From positions 186,001 to 250,000 of the forward strand of contig NZ_MAKX01000013.1 in the NCBI RefSeq assembly GCF_001693415.1: a DNA stretch of 64,000 nt. Direction: 5' to 3'. The notes beneath the pieces are model-generated. The model did no database searches and was not told where the DNA came from. It was given only the letters and a program-made list of their open reading frames with translations. The position numbers and the translations under genes are program-made. Of the stretch, positions 19,504 through 27,838 are shown one piece after another. Numbering within the stretch: the stretch's first letter is position 1; each line of letters starts with the position of its first letter. Source of the stretch: Tenacibaculum soleae. GTDB lineage: Bacteria > Bacteroidota > Bacteroidia > Flavobacteriales > Flavobacteriaceae.

Positions 19504-20293
19504 AATTATTATCTTCAGGAATTTTATTTATTTCTATTTTTCCTTTTTTCTGGGCTTTGTAATTTTCATAACAGTTTAAAACGGCTTCAATAATTTGGAG
19601 GTCACTTGCCTTTTTTATAAAATATTCAGAATAATTACAGTCAGATAGTAACTTAGTTAATTCTTGTCTATCCATTTCTAAGTATTCCATCATTACTTCT
19701 CTGTCAAATTTACCCGCTAGCATTTTACGTAAATCATCTTCCTTTTTTAACTTTTTAAGCTTTTTAAGTTGCTTAGGTTTTTTGCCAAATAAGTTATAAA
19801 CTACATCTACAGGATTAAAAATTTTATCAACAATTGAGGTTCTTTTTTGGGGTTTACCAACTTCATAAGTTTGTGGTAATCCGTTAATATGAATTCTTGT
19901 AAAACGATCTTTAGGCACCTGTTTAACATCAACCTCTAAAACACCTATTAATTTTGTTGACTTAATAACAATTTCTTTAACATCTTCAGGTTTTTCTTCT
20001 AAAGATATAATAACCTCATTTCCTTTTAAAAGATCGTTAGTTACTTTTAATTTTATAGATGAAAACCCTATAAATGAAACTAGAACAGTATCGTTGACTT
20101 TTGATGTTAATTCAAAAACTCCATCTTCATTGGTAATTGTACCTGTAACAGAGTTTAAGTTTAAAATATGTGCAGCACTTAAAGGTTTTTTGTTGTCAGC
20201 TCTAATAACTTGTCCTTTTAGTTTTTGATTTTGAGCATACCCTAAAACAGTTATGAATAGAAATATAATGAGAGATAAATGTTTTTTTTTCAT
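19502..20293 (-). CDS. CarboxypepD_reg-like domain secreted protein
   Basis: The 263-residue protein has a Sec signal peptide (about 1-20, FLFITVLGYAQ). A carboxypeptidase-regulatory-like beta-domain follows (about 24-110), with LKGQVIRADNKKPLSAAHI, TNEDGVFEL and SFIGFSS. A second region of about 150 residues ends in a helical Lys-rich part (PKQLKKLKKLKKEDDLRKM). The first domain is common in TonB-associated and surface proteins of Bacteroidota, but no barrel follows here, so it is probably periplasmic. The function of the C-terminal half is unknown. Confidence 0.82.
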   Translation of the reverse strand: MKKKHLSLIIFLFITVLGYAQNQKLKGQVIRADNKKPLSAAHILNLNSVTGTITNEDGVFELTSKVNDTVLVSFIGFSSIKLKVTNDLLKGNEVIISLEEKPEDVKEIVIKSTKLIGVLEVDVKQVPKDRFTRIHINGLPQTYEVGKPQKRTSIVDKIFNPVDVVYNLFGKKPKQLKKLKKLKKEDDLRKMLAGKFDREVMMEYLEMDRQELTKLLSDCNYSEYFIKKASDLQIIEAVLNCYENYKAQKKGKIEINKIPEDNN

Positions 20294-20412
20294 AATGTAA
20301 AAGTAGTAATTATTAAACTGCTATTAGTTAATAAAAATGTAAAAAGATGTTTAGAATAGCAATAATGAACAATAAAGAAATCTAGTTTTTAACAAGATTA
20401 TTTTTTAAATAG

Positions 20413-20496
20413 TGCACGTAACAGGAGTTGAACCTGCACGTTCTTACGAACACAAGCCCCTCAAGCCTGCGCGTCTACCAATTCCGCCATACGTGC
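20413..20496 (-). tRNA. tRNA-Leu (anticodon GAG)
   Basis: An 84-base type II tRNA with a long variable arm. The acceptor stem is GCACGTA/TACGTGC with A discriminator. The anticodon stem CAGGC/GCTTG holds loop TTGAGGG, giving GAG. The T-arm is GGTTCAACTCC-like. CCA is not encoded. Only 7 bases separate its 5' end from the U-run of the upstream terminator-like hairpin, so it has no room for its own promoter. Confidence 0.95.
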
Positions 20497-20506
20497 ATAA
20501 ATAAAA

Positions 20507-20533
20507 AAAAGCTAAGCAGATTGCTTAGCTTTT
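20507..20533. terminator. Terminator-like hairpin between tRNA-Lys and tRNA-Leu
   Basis: AAAAGCTAAGCA pairs perfectly with TGCTTAGCTTTT across a 3-base loop. In the leftward transcript an eight-base U-run follows. It begins 2 bases after the 3' end of tRNA-Lys and just before tRNA-Leu. Confidence 0.75.
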
Positions 20534-20535
20534 CG

Positions 20536-20608
20536 TGACCGGGCTGGGGCTCGAACCCAGGACCCTCTCCTTAAAAGGGAGATGCTCTACCAACTGAGCT
20601 ACCAGGTC
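20536..20608 (-). tRNA. tRNA-Lys (anticodon TTT)
   Basis: A 73-base cloverleaf with acceptor GACCTGG/CCCGGTC and A discriminator. The anticodon stem TCTCC/GGAGA holds loop CTTTTAA, giving TTT, and the T-arm CTGGG/CCCAG encloses TTCGAGC. One acceptor pair (5-68) is T-C instead of a Watson-Crick pair. CCA is not encoded. Confidence 0.96.
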
Positions 20609-20632
20609 ATTGCTTCTTTCTGAAAGCGGTTG

Positions 20633-20640
20633 CAAATATA
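20633..20640 (-). promoter_or_regulatory. -7 promoter element for tRNA-Lys
   Basis: The minus strand reads TATATTTG, an exact match to the Bacteroidota TAnnTTTG element. The predicted start is about 18 bases before the mature tRNA-Lys 5' end. Confidence 0.6.
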
Positions 20641-20715
20641 CAACAGTTCTTTAAATCTAAAAAACTTTTTTGTAATATTTTTTATTGATATTTGTAATCG
20701 TTTAATTATTAGTTT

Positions 20716-21234
20716 ATGAAAATAGTATTGGTAGGGTATATGGCTAGTGGAAAATCTACAATTGGTAGATTATTATCACAAAAAGTGAACTTTTCTTTTA
20801 TTGATTTAGATGATTACATTGAAAAAAAGGAAAAAATGACGGTATCTGAAATCTTTGAAAAGAAAGGTGAAATTTATTTTAGAAAAAAAGAACATTTATA
20901 TTTAAAAGAACTAATGGTGTTAGATATGGATATTATTTTATCATTAGGAGGAGGAACTCCTTGCTATGCTGGTAATATGGATATAATTACAGAATCGAAT
21001 AACACGAATGCTATATATTTAAAAACAAGTATTGCTACGATAGTTGAAAGATTGAAAAATGAAAAAAACCAAAGACCTTTAGTAGCTCGATTAAAAGAAG
21101 ATGAATTAGTTGAATTTGTTGCCAAACACTTATTTGAAAGAAGTTACTTTTATAACAAATCAACACATAAATTAACCGTTGATAATAAAAATATTAATGA
21201 AATCGTTAATGAATTAATAAAAATATTAGGTTAA
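20716..21234 (+). CDS. aroK: Shikimate kinase
   Basis: The 172-residue protein has P-loop GYMASGKST (7-15), the shikimate-binding DLDDYIE and FRKKE segments, LGGGTPC, and the lid NQRPLV. It phosphorylates shikimate at the 3-hydroxyl in aromatic amino acid synthesis. It lies alone on the plus strand. Its last 9 bases overlap the 3' end of the convergent phosphoribosyltransferase gene. All active-site motifs are intact. Confidence 0.97.
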   Translation: MKIVLVGYMASGKSTIGRLLSQKVNFSFIDLDDYIEKKEKMTVSEIFEKKGEIYFRKKEHLYLKELMVLDMDIILSLGGGTPCYAGNMDIITESNNTNAIYLKTSIATIVERLKNEKNQRPLVARLKEDELVEFVAKHLFERSYFYNKSTHKLTVDNKNINEIVNELIKILG

Positions 21235-21729
21235 ATAAACAACTGTTTCGTTATTTTTAAATTCTACAGTTACATGTTCTTTAATAGATGTAGAAAGTGA
21301 AATTCCTTTAAAATCTGCTTTTACAGGATATTTTTTATGATTTCTATTAACCAATACAGCAGTTTTAAATCGTTTTAAAGGAACGTCTAAAAAATGTTTG
21401 ATAGCATAAATTAATGTAGTTCCCGAATTTAAAACATCATCAACCAAAACTAACGATTTATTTTCATATTCATTAACATTTAAAGATGTTGTGATTGATT
21501 TTATAGGATTTTTTTTGTCAATTAAAATTTTACATATTTTGATTTTTAAGGAAGAAATTTCTGATAAAATTTCAATTACTTTTTCAGCAAAAATGTATCC
21601 ATTATCAGCAATTCCCGCAATTATAATTTCTTTTTCATCACTATTACTTTCGTAAATTTGAAAAGCAATACGACGAATTTTTTGTTCAACTTGTAAATTA
21701 TTTAATATAATAGTATCTGAAACAGTCAT
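21226..21729 (-). CDS. Phosphoribosyltransferase family protein (PyrR/Hpt-like)
   Basis: The 167-residue type I phosphoribosyltransferase has the PRPP-binding motif LVLVDDVLNSGTTLIYA (about residues 95-110). The N-terminal hood region resembles PyrR-type proteins. The substrate base cannot be decided by eye; it could be uracil or purine, or it could be a regulator. It follows the S4-protein gene by 27 bases, suggesting co-transcription. It ends convergently with aroK. Confidence 0.85.
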   Translation of the reverse strand: MTVSDTIILNNLQVEQKIRRIAFQIYESNSDEKEIIIAGIADNGYIFAEKVIEILSEISSLKIKICKILIDKKNPIKSITTSLNVNEYENKSLVLVDDVLNSGTTLIYAIKHFLDVPLKRFKTAVLVNRNHKKYPVKADFKGISLSTSIKEHVTVEFKNNETVVYLT

Positions 21730-21756
21730 TATTTTTATTTTTTTTTGATAAAGGTA

Positions 21757-22146
21757 TTACAAATTAAGATTATTTTCTTCAAAATCACCACTATAATCAT
21801 CAATATCTCGACGATCTTTTTTGGTAGGTCTTCCTGCTCCTTTTTTTCGGTAATAATCTTTTGAGTATTTCAATAGTTCAGTCCTTTCAAATTCTTCTTT
21901 TGGAGTTAGATCTTTTCTATATAAATCAACTAATTTTGCACCTACCCGGTTAGGTGGTATGTCTAAAACTTTTATTTTATAGTTAATTTGATTCTTTCTA
22001 ATCGTTATTTCTTCATTCCCAAAAATATCCTTTGAGGGTTTTAAGTTTGAGCCATCAATTTTAACATGCCCTTTTTTACAAGCTTCAGTAGCTATGCTAC
22101 GTGTTTTAAATAAACGAATACACCATAAATATTTATCGATTCTCAT
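21757..22146 (-). CDS. S4-domain RNA-binding protein (Hsp15/HslR-like)
   Basis: The 129-residue protein has an S4 RNA-binding domain at the N-terminus (1-65; MRIDKYLWCIRLFKTRS and a KKGHVKIDG turn). A charged C-terminal tail (RKKGAGRPTKKDRRDIDDY) follows. Hsp15 relatives bind 50S subunits carrying stalled nascent chains. It is the first gene of a two-gene unit with the phosphoribosyltransferase. Family length and order are normal. Confidence 0.9.
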   Translation of the reverse strand: MRIDKYLWCIRLFKTRSIATEACKKGHVKIDGSNLKPSKDIFGNEEITIRKNQINYKIKVLDIPPNRVGAKLVDLYRKDLTPKEEFERTELLKYSKDYYRKKGAGRPTKKDRRDIDDYSGDFEENNLNL

Positions 22147-22225
22147 ATAAAAAGTTAAAATTTATCTTTTAGTTTTTTACAAAGGTATAAAAATGGTAAA
22201 TTGCGCGTTAAAATTTCGATATTAA

Positions 22226-23131
22226 ATGATAAAATTTAAACATTTATTTTATACTATAGCAATAGCTACTATTTTATATTCTTGCGGAAGCGATAATAAC
22301 AACAATACTGTAGATAACTTTGATCATGCTGCTCAAGCTCCTATTGATAATGATTCAATAGTGAATTTTTTGAAAAACAATTACTATGATACCGATAAAG
22401 ATTCTGTTAAAGTAATTGATGCTGGTCAAACACCATCACTATGGGAAGAAAGAGAAGGAAATGAAGGAGGTGTTGATGTTAAACTTTATATAAAAGATGT
22501 TAAAGATAATGATGTAGATTATAAATTATATTATTATTTAAAAAAACAAGGTATTCCTGATGTTGATAAAGGCTATCCAAAAATGATGGATTCTGTATAT
22601 GTAAAATATAAAGGGCAAATTATAATAAAAAAGGATAGTTTAAGTGTTGATTTTGAAAAAAATACCGCATGGTTTTCTTTAATTCAAGTGATTAAGGGAT
22701 GGACATATGGTTTTCCTCATTTTAAAGGAGGTAATAATATAACATCTAATGGGCCGATAACATATGACAAAGGAGGTAAAGGAATCTTATTTATACCATC
22801 GGGTTTAGCATATAAAAATAGCGGTACGTTAAGTATTGCTGGTAATTCAAACTTAATGTTTACGTTTGAGTTATGGGATTTTGTTAAAGACACTGATGAT
22901 GATCAAGATAATGTACCTTCTTACTCTGAAGATATTGATGGTGACGGAGATCCGAGAAATGATGATACCAATGGAAATAGAATACCTAACTATTTAGATA
23001 CAGATGATGATGGAGATGGAGTTTTAACTAAAGATGAAGATGCAAACGGTGATGGTGATCCTAGAAATGATTTTAGCGACCCAAATAAACCTACTATTCC
23101 TGATTATTTGAATAGAGATATTAGAAAATAA
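22226..23131 (+). CDS. FKBP-type peptidyl-prolyl isomerase lipoprotein with a calcium-binding-like tail
   Basis: The 301-residue protein begins with a lipobox (ILYSC, Cys 20) and so is a lipoprotein. The middle (about 125-225) is FKBP-like, with VKYKGQII, FSLIQVIKGWTYGF and GILFIPSGLAYKNSG. The C-terminal 75 residues hold DTDDDQDNVPS, DIDGDGDP and DTDDDGDG, which resemble type-3 thrombospondin/EF-like calcium loops. It may fold proteins in the periplasm or at the outer membrane, as GldI-type FKBPs do in gliding Flavobacteriia. It is monocistronic and ends in a shared convergent terminator. Confidence 0.88.
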   Translation: MIKFKHLFYTIAIATILYSCGSDNNNNTVDNFDHAAQAPIDNDSIVNFLKNNYYDTDKDSVKVIDAGQTPSLWEEREGNEGGVDVKLYIKDVKDNDVDYKLYYYLKKQGIPDVDKGYPKMMDSVYVKYKGQIIIKKDSLSVDFEKNTAWFSLIQVIKGWTYGFPHFKGGNNITSNGPITYDKGGKGILFIPSGLAYKNSGTLSIAGNSNLMFTFELWDFVKDTDDDQDNVPSYSEDIDGDGDPRNDDTNGNRIPNYLDTDDDGDGVLTKDEDANGDGDPRNDFSDPNKPTIPDYLNRDIRK

Positions 23132-23140
23132 AATATTTTA

Positions 23141-23183
23141 AGCATAAAAAAATCCGAAGTTTTGGCTTCGGATTTTTTTATGC
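23141..23183. terminator. Bidirectional terminator between the FKBP and PorT-like genes
   Basis: The stem AAGCATAAAAAAATCCGAAG...CTTCGGATTTTTTTATGCTT spans the gap between the convergent stops, with T-runs on both ends. It can serve both genes. Confidence 0.85.
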
Positions 23184-23199
23184 TTAATTTTTAGTAGGA

Positions 23200-23841
23200 T
23201 TAAAATCTATATGATAAACCAATAATAATTTGATTTACTCTAGTATCAAAAGTTGTTTTGTTTGATACGCCAAGAACATCTCTTGTAAAGTTAGATTCTG
23301 TATCAGAAAAGGCTCTTTCCCAACGAGCATCTATTCCTATTTTACCTATATCAATACCAAAACCTAATTGCATTCCTAGGGTAAAGCCATCCGATTTTAC
23401 ATCTTTAAGATCACTAATGCTAAAGTCTCCATCTATGACATACTGAAAAGTTGGTCCAGCAAAAATGCGCCCCATACCGAATACCTTTTTACCTAATAGT
23501 ACAGGCACGTCTATTTTTCTAAATTCATAGCTTGTAACTACATTTTTTACAACAATTCCACCAATTCCAGAAGTTTGTGTTTTATATGTAACATCATTAT
23601 TTAATTGAGTGTACACGAGTTCAGGTTGAATGTACAAACCAATAACAGGTATTTTTATTCTAGTCCATATACCAGCGTGAAAACCTGTTTTACTTTTTGC
23701 TCCACTAAAAATGTCACTACTTACGTTTGTAATAGATTTCGAATTATAATTTACCCCTCCTTTAATACCAAATTGTATTTGACTTTGACTCAATGGAACT
23801 CCTCCTATAAAAAGAAGTGTTAATAAAATTATTTTTTTCAT
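23200..23841 (-). CDS. PorT-like outer-membrane beta-barrel protein
   Basis: The 213-residue protein has a Sec signal peptide (about 1-20, PLSQSQ) and alternating beta-strands. It carries the outer_beta-barrel/PorT features QFGIKGGVNYNSKS at the start and IIIGLSYRF at the C-terminus. The internal segment GLYIQPELVYTQL is characteristic of this family. It sits in the outer membrane with no clear functional clue from neighbours. A true PorT role in type IX secretion is possible but not shown, since many paralogues exist. Confidence 0.82.
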   Translation of the reverse strand: MKKIILLTLLFIGGVPLSQSQIQFGIKGGVNYNSKSITNVSSDIFSGAKSKTGFHAGIWTRIKIPVIGLYIQPELVYTQLNNDVTYKTQTSGIGGIVVKNVVTSYEFRKIDVPVLLGKKVFGMGRIFAGPTFQYVIDGDFSISDLKDVKSDGFTLGMQLGFGIDIGKIGIDARWERAFSDTESNFTRDVLGVSNKTTFDTRVNQIIIGLSYRF

Positions 23842-23901
23842 TATATCTTATTTTAGACTACTATTAAAAACTTACTTTTTGTTAATTTATTGAGTGTTTA
23901 G

Positions 23902-23944
23902 CAAAAAAAAAGCATCATTTTTAAGTCAAAATGATGCTTTTTTT
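23902..23944. terminator. Intrinsic terminator after the transketolase C-half gene
   Basis: AAAAAAAAAGCATCATTTT pairs with AAAATGATGCTTTTTTTT. A short loop and flanking T-runs follow the leftward stop codon. Confidence 0.8.
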
Positions 23945-23959
23945 TATTTTTAAGTAAAA

Positions 23960-24910
23960 TTATTTTCTTGAAATAACTTTTTCTACGGCTTTAATAATCG
24001 CCTTATCATTTAATTCATATTTTTCCATAAGTTGAGCTGGTGTTGCAGACTCTCCAAAACTGTCATTAACAGCTACAAATTCTTGAGGAGTAGGAGTGTT
24101 TGTTGCTAAACAACGAGCAACGCTTTCACCTAAACCTCCAAATTTATTATGCTCTTCAGCAGTTACTATACAGCCTGTTTTTGCTATAGATTTTAAGATG
24201 ATATCTTCATCTAAAGGTTTAATGGTATGAATGTTTATTACTTCAGCAGTTATTCCTTTAGTTTCTAATTGTTCAGCAGCCTGTAAAGCTTCCCAAACTA
24301 AATGCCCTGTTGCCACAATTGTCACATCATTTCCTTCTGTAAGTTTTATTCCTTTACCTATCTCAAAAGGTTCATCAGTCATAAAAACTGGTACTTTTGG
24401 TCTACCAAAACGTAAATATACAGGTCCATCATAATCAGCGATAGCTAATGTTGCTGCTTTGGTTTGGCTGTAGTCACAAGTGTTTATTACTGTCATGCCC
24501 GGCAACATTTTCATCAATCCAATATCTTCTAAAATTTGATGAGTAGCCCCGTCTTCACCAAGAGTTAATCCTGCATGAGATGCACAAATTTTAACATTTT
24601 TGTCTGAATAGGCTACTGATTGACGAATTTGATCGTATACACGACCTGTAGAGAAGTTTGCAAAAGTTCCTGTAAATGGAATTTTACCTCCAATAGTTAA
24701 ACCAGCAGCAATACCAATCATATTTGCTTCAGCAATTCCTATTTGAAAGAAACGTTCGGGATGATTGTTTTTAAAATCTCCCATTTTTAAAGAACCTGTT
24801 AAATCTGCACATAATGCTACTACATTAGAGTTGGTTTTTCCTAATTCAGTTAAACCATCACCAAATCCAGATCTAGTGTCTTTTTTTTCGGTATACGTGT
24901 ATTTTTTCAT
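23960..24910 (-). CDS. Transketolase, C-terminal subunit (split form)
   Basis: The 316-residue protein carries only the pyrimidine-binding and C-terminal domains of transketolase, with GLTELGKTNSNVVALCADLT, ASHAGLTLGEDGATHQ and YLRFGRP. In Bacteroidota transketolase is often made from separate N and C subunits. The N subunit, which carries the diphosphate site, is usually the neighbour but is not in this window. It may pair with one made elsewhere. It lies after maf in the same direction. Active-site residues for this half are present. Confidence 0.93.
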   Translation of the reverse strand: MKKYTYTEKKDTRSGFGDGLTELGKTNSNVVALCADLTGSLKMGDFKNNHPERFFQIGIAEANMIGIAAGLTIGGKIPFTGTFANFSTGRVYDQIRQSVAYSDKNVKICASHAGLTLGEDGATHQILEDIGLMKMLPGMTVINTCDYSQTKAATLAIADYDGPVYLRFGRPKVPVFMTDEPFEIGKGIKLTEGNDVTIVATGHLVWEALQAAEQLETKGITAEVINIHTIKPLDEDIILKSIAKTGCIVTAEEHNKFGGLGESVARCLATNTPTPQEFVAVNDSFGESATPAQLMEKYELNDKAIIKAVEKVISRK

Positions 24911-24965
24911 TAGTATTTGTTGTGTGTTGTAAGTGTCAAAAATAATCTTTTATAAAAAAACAACG

Positions 24966-25547
24966 TTACAATTTTAGTAATTCTTTATAAAGTTTATGAA
25001 CAGGGAAGCCCATAACGTTAAAATAACTACCTTCTATTTCGGTTATTCCTATCTTTCCAATCCATTCTTGAATTCCATAAGCTCCTGCCTTGTCAAAAGG
25101 TTTGTAGTTGTTTACGTAATAATCAATTTCAGAATTGGTTAGTTTTTTAAAGGTAACTGTTGTAGTATCATTAAAAACTTTTTGAAAATTTTTACTTGAT
25201 ATACAAACAGATGTAATTACTTTATGTGTTTTTTCAGATAATTCATTTAACATTTTAAAAGCCTCATCATAATTTTTAGGTTTACCAAGTGCTTTATTAT
25301 TAGACCAAACAATCGTGTCTGAAGTAATTAATAAATCTTTAGCAGTTAACTCATCTTTAAATGGTTTGGATTTTAAAATAGCAAGAAAATCGGTTATTTC
25401 TGATTTTTTTAAATTGTTTGGGTAAATTTCTTCAATTTCCTTTGTTTTTATAATAAAAGGAATGTTTAAGTCTTTTATAAGTTCTTGTCTCCTTGGTGAA
25501 TTTGAGGCTAGAATTACGTTGTAATTAATCAATTTTTCAGATAACAT
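24966..25547 (-). CDS. maf: Maf-like nucleoside triphosphate pyrophosphatase
   Basis: The 193-residue protein begins with the Maf signature LASNSPRRQELIK and has the conserved TSDTIVW and GYAFDKAGAYG-like motif (KPFDKAGAYGIQ). It likely hydrolyses dTTP/UTP or modified nucleotides as a housekeeping enzyme. It overlaps the start of the upstream UbiA-like gene by about 11 bases, and the transketolase gene follows. Length and motifs are normal. Confidence 0.93.
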   Translation of the reverse strand: MLSEKLINYNVILASNSPRRQELIKDLNIPFIIKTKEIEEIYPNNLKKSEITDFLAILKSKPFKDELTAKDLLITSDTIVWSNNKALGKPKNYDEAFKMLNELSEKTHKVITSVCISSKNFQKVFNDTTTVTFKKLTNSEIDYYVNNYKPFDKAGAYGIQEWIGKIGITEIEGSYFNVMGFPVHKLYKELLKL

Positions 25548-26427
25548 ATTTAAAGTAGTAAGCTATAGCAATAACACCCATGATACCGAAAGCATGAAGT
25601 GCTTTCATTTTTTTAAGTAACGATCTATAACTTTTATTAGTGGTTGCTTTTGTTAATAAATACATTGTATACACTTGAGGTAACAAATTTGAAAGTACTA
25701 TTGTAATAAAAAGGTATTTTGATTTTTTAAGACTAAAAGCTAGAAATAAAATTAAAATAGCTGAAAAAAACATCATACTTAATATAACTGATTTAGCTCT
25801 TTTTCTACCCAAAAGAATAGACATTGTCTTTCGTTTGTTTAAGTTATCTTCATTTATAGTTGTAATACCTTTAATAGTTTCTTCAATTAAGGTGCTTATA
25901 AATGATAATAATAGATAAACCATTGTAATAAACTGAAGTTTAAAAAAAATATTCCATTGATTTGTTGTCAAATTAATAGGAGTATCAATAGCCCAAACAC
26001 ATAGTATTGTAAAAGGAAGAAGGAAAGATTTAATTAGATGACTTAAAAAAGAGTTTTTTTCAGTATATTTTGAAAAAACTATAGCTGTAATAGCACAAAA
26101 AAGAAAAAGAAAAGAAAAGTATGGTTTTTGAATTTTAAAAGATAAACATACACCAGATAAAAAACCTAAAACAAGACATAAAGAAGAAATTATTTTTAAG
26201 TTTTGTGAATTTATGCTAATTTTATTATGATAATAATGTTTTAGAATATAGATGCTTATGTAAAAAAGCATACATGAAAATGTAAATATTGTTATGTCAA
26301 CAAAAGACAATGTTGTTTCAAAACCAAAACCATATAAAAAACAATATTTTACTAAAAAAATAATAAAAGAAAAATATAAAAGCCTTTTCCATTCAATAAC
26401 GTTAAAAAAGATTTCTAAAATTTTCAT
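25537..26427 (-). CDS. Multi-pass membrane protein, UbiA-like with degenerate active site
   Basis: The 296-residue protein has about eight transmembrane helices. Its layout, and the neighbouring maf, match the geranylgeranylglycerol-phosphate-type UbiA prenyltransferase of Flavobacteriia. The first Asp-rich motif, normally NDxxDxxxD, appears as KHYYHNKIS. The second, normally DxxxD, reads EETIKGITTINED. The conserved tail KTMSILLGRKRAK is kept. With the aspartates that hold Mg-diphosphate gone it is probably not a working transferase, or it uses another chemistry. The UbiA link is an inference by pattern. Confidence 0.55.
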   Translation of the reverse strand: MKILEIFFNVIEWKRLLYFSFIIFLVKYCFLYGFGFETTLSFVDITIFTFSCMLFYISIYILKHYYHNKISINSQNLKIISSLCLVLGFLSGVCLSFKIQKPYFSFLFLFCAITAIVFSKYTEKNSFLSHLIKSFLLPFTILCVWAIDTPINLTTNQWNIFFKLQFITMVYLLLSFISTLIEETIKGITTINEDNLNKRKTMSILLGRKRAKSVILSMMFFSAILILFLAFSLKKSKYLFITIVLSNLLPQVYTMYLLTKATTNKSYRSLLKKMKALHAFGIMGVIAIAYYFKYVI

Positions 26428-26429
26428 TA

Positions 26430-26888
26430 CTAATTGAAATCTTTTTTAATTCTAGCTAAATCCCTTTTGTTATCTCTATCTTTCATAGTTTCACGCTTGT
26501 CATGCGTTTTCTTTCCTTTAGCTAAAGCAATATCTAATTTAGCCCAACCATCTTTATTAATAAAAAGTTTAAGTGGCACAATAGTACTCCCTTTAGCTTC
26601 AACTTCTCTTTCTAGTTTTTTTAACTCACGCTTATTTAATAATAAACGACGTTCACTTGTAGTTTTATGGTTAAAATGGTTTCCAAAGGCATACTCTTCA
26701 ATATACATATTGATGATAAAAAGTTCTCCTTGATCATTAAATTCACAAAAACTTTCGGTTATTCGAGCTTTGCTAAGTCTTATTGATTTTATTTCTGTAC
26801 CAGTAAGTTGTATACCAGCCGTATATTTATCTAAAATCTCGTATTCGTAACGAGCTTTCTTATTTTGTATGTTTATGTTTTTTTGCAT
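26430..26888 (-). CDS. smpB: SsrA-binding protein SmpB
   Basis: The 152-residue protein shows the SmpB signatures ARYEYEILDKYTAGIQLTGTEIKSIR, NHFNHKTTSERRLLLNK and the basic tail KKTHDKRETMKDRDNKRD. It binds tmRNA to rescue stalled ribosomes. It is the first gene of a probable unit with the UbiA-like, maf and transketolase genes, with 2-base to overlapping gaps. Normal length. Confidence 0.98.
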   Translation of the reverse strand: MQKNINIQNKKARYEYEILDKYTAGIQLTGTEIKSIRLSKARITESFCEFNDQGELFIINMYIEEYAFGNHFNHKTTSERRLLLNKRELKKLEREVEAKGSTIVPLKLFINKDGWAKLDIALAKGKKTHDKRETMKDRDNKRDLARIKKDFN

Positions 26889-27057
26889 ATGTAATAAACA
26901 AATATACTCATATAATTTTTCAGCTAAAAAGAAATAGTATACTATGTTTTAAAAAATTATTTTTTGGTATAAAATAATGTAACATTGGTAATAATTAAAC
27001 TAAAAACACTTTATTTTTATTAACATAATATTATAAGGATTGATGTTAATATTCTTG

Positions 27058-27065
27058 TAATTTTG
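27058..27065 (+). promoter_or_regulatory. -7 promoter element for the DUF6503 lipoprotein gene
   Basis: TAATTTTG is an exact TAnnTTTG match. A TTG (27040-27042) 15 bases upstream may serve as the -33 region. The predicted start is about 20 bases before the ATG. Confidence 0.5.
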
Positions 27066-27090
27066 AATTTCAAATTTGAAATAAAATAAT

Positions 27091-27822
27091 ATGCGATATC
27101 TAATATTAATGTTACTTTTTGTAGTTTCCTGTAAACCTGAAAAAGAAAAACTTACTGTTCAACAAATTGTTGACAAATCTATTCAATATTCTAATTTAGA
27201 TAAAATTAAAGATGCAACACTCTCTTTTAATTTTCGAAATAATAATTATACAGCAAAAAGAAAAAAAGGGGAATTTGAATTTACAAAAACTACGGTAAAA
27301 GACTCGGTGGTTACAAAAGATCTTTTATCAAACAGTAATTTTCAACGATTTGTAAATGATAGTTTGGTCTCGTTATCTGAAAAAAAAGAAAATATTTATC
27401 GTAATTCTGTAAACTCAGTACACTATTTTTCAATTTTACCTTTAGGTTTAAACGATAATGCTGTTCATAAAAAACTATTAGAATCGGTAATTATAAAAGG
27501 AAAAGAATATTATAAAATACAAGTAACTTTTTCTGAAGATGGTGGAGGGGATGATTTTGATGATGTTTTTATTTATTGGTTTAATAAAGAAACTTTTTAT
27601 TTAGAGTATTTAGCCTATAAATATCATACTAACGGCGGCGGTGTTCGTTTTAGAGATGTTAAAAAAGAAAACTTAGTGAACGGAATTCGTTTTGTAGATT
27701 ATAATAACTATAAGCCTATGGATAAAAATATAGATTTTAATACTATAGATAAATTATATGAAGAAGGTAAGTTAAAAAAGTTATCAGAAATTGTGTTAGA
27801 AAACATCAAGATTAAATTTTAA
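27091..27822 (+). CDS. DUF6503-family lipoprotein
   Basis: The 243-residue protein begins with a lipobox (FVVSC, about Cys 14). The body is a soluble mixed domain with VQQIVDKSIQYSNLDKIKDATLSFNFR and VHYFSILPLGLNDNA, which match the uncharacterised DUF6503 type common in Flavobacteriia. The family resembles lipid-carrier-like folds (outer-membrane lipoprotein sorting), but the role is unknown. Its stop is 27 bases from the stop of the convergent phosphatase, sharing a hairpin. Confidence 0.75.
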   Translation: MRYLILMLLFVVSCKPEKEKLTVQQIVDKSIQYSNLDKIKDATLSFNFRNNNYTAKRKKGEFEFTKTTVKDSVVTKDLLSNSNFQRFVNDSLVSLSEKKENIYRNSVNSVHYFSILPLGLNDNAVHKKLLESVIIKGKEYYKIQVTFSEDGGGDDFDDVFIYWFNKETFYLEYLAYKYHTNGGGVRFRDVKKENLVNGIRFVDYNNYKPMDKNIDFNTIDKLYEEGKLKKLSEIVLENIKIKF

Positions 27823-27838
27823 AAAAAAAACAAAAATC

